6,982 nucleotides of DNA from Flavobacteriaceae bacterium UBA7433 (GTDB taxonomy: Bacteria > Bacteroidota > Bacteroidia > Flavobacteriales > Flavobacteriaceae): NCBI GenBank assembly GCA_002477565.1, contig DLQL01000099.1, positions 1 through 6,982 on the forward strand. Reading direction: 5' to 3'. The first letter of the stretch is position 1; each line of letters begins with the position of its first letter. Below are positions 6,830-6,982 of this stretch, piece after piece. A program made the position numbers and the translations under genes. Under the pieces are notes generated by a model. The model did no database searches, was not told the DNA's origin, and worked only from the letters and a program-made list of their open reading frames with translations.

Positions 6830-6982
6830 TTATTTCGGCTCAACCGATCCTTTTTTCAAAGCTTTGTAGTTTTCATGGCAATCCAAAATTGCTTCAACAA
6901 CCTGAAGGTCACTGGCTGTTTGGATAAAGTATTCGGAATAATTGCAGTCGTCCAACAATTCTTTCAATTGCTGCCCGTTCAT
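6830..6982 (-). CDS. Hypothetical 50-residue reading frame, possibly a C-terminal fragment
   Basis: On the minus strand a frame runs from an ATG that is exactly the last three bases of the window to TAA at 6830-6832, giving 50 residues. The product is acidic, begins MNGQQLKELLDDCNYSEYF, and looks helical, ending in a lysine-rich tail (KALKKGSVEPK). There is no transmembrane segment and I do not recognise a family. Codon use (TTG leucine, AAA lysine) matches the neighbours, which favours real coding sequence. It is convergent with the helicase, 41 nt between stops. Because the window ends at this ATG, it cannot be told whether this is the true start or an internal methionine of a longer gene. 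Confidence 0.55.
   Translation of the reverse strand: MNGQQLKELLDDCNYSEYFIQTASDLQVVEAILDCHENYKALKKGSVEPK

Overview
The window reads as ordinary chromosomal DNA from a member of the Bacteroidota, probably a Flavobacteriales-like lineage. Four things point there: an AT-rich genome with strong TTG use for leucine; A-rich leaders with no Shine-Dalgarno motifs; perfect matches to the Bacteroidota -7 promoter element TAnnTTTG upstream of two genes; and the pairing of a kinase-less PASTA protein with an RluD-type pseudouridine synthase, which I recall as common in that phylum. The lineage below phylum is an inference.

Layout, left to right. Positions 1-104 hold no supported gene but carry a perfect -7 element. 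Positions 105-1701 form a tight two-gene unit: a membrane-anchored PASTA protein followed by rluD, with essentially no gap. After 55 bp comes yaaA (1757-2515) on the same strand, possibly read through from rluD. A 213-bp intergenic region with a cluster of direct and inverted TGCCAA-type repeats leads into a complete dnaK (2729-4624), which ends at a strong intrinsic terminator (4646-4679). Convergent to dnaK is a small four-helix DoxX-like membrane protein (4707-5081, minus). A divergent intergenic region of about 200 bp follows, with a good Bacteroidota promoter for an SF2 DEAH-type helicase (5280-6788). The right edge holds a convergent 50-codon minus-strand reading frame that may be a whole small gene or the tail of a larger one.

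Functionally this is a mixture: cell-envelope binding (PASTA), 23S rRNA modification (RluD), peroxide and iron stress (YaaA), protein folding (DnaK), a small membrane protein, and nucleic-acid remodelling (helicase). YaaA and DnaK are both stress proteins, but nothing shows co-regulation, and no multi-gene novel system is visible. I found no mobile element, CRISPR array, tRNA, rRNA or broken gene. The signals most worth a second look are a perfect 24-bp palindrome inside yaaA and the repeat cluster just upstream of the likely dnaK promoter.
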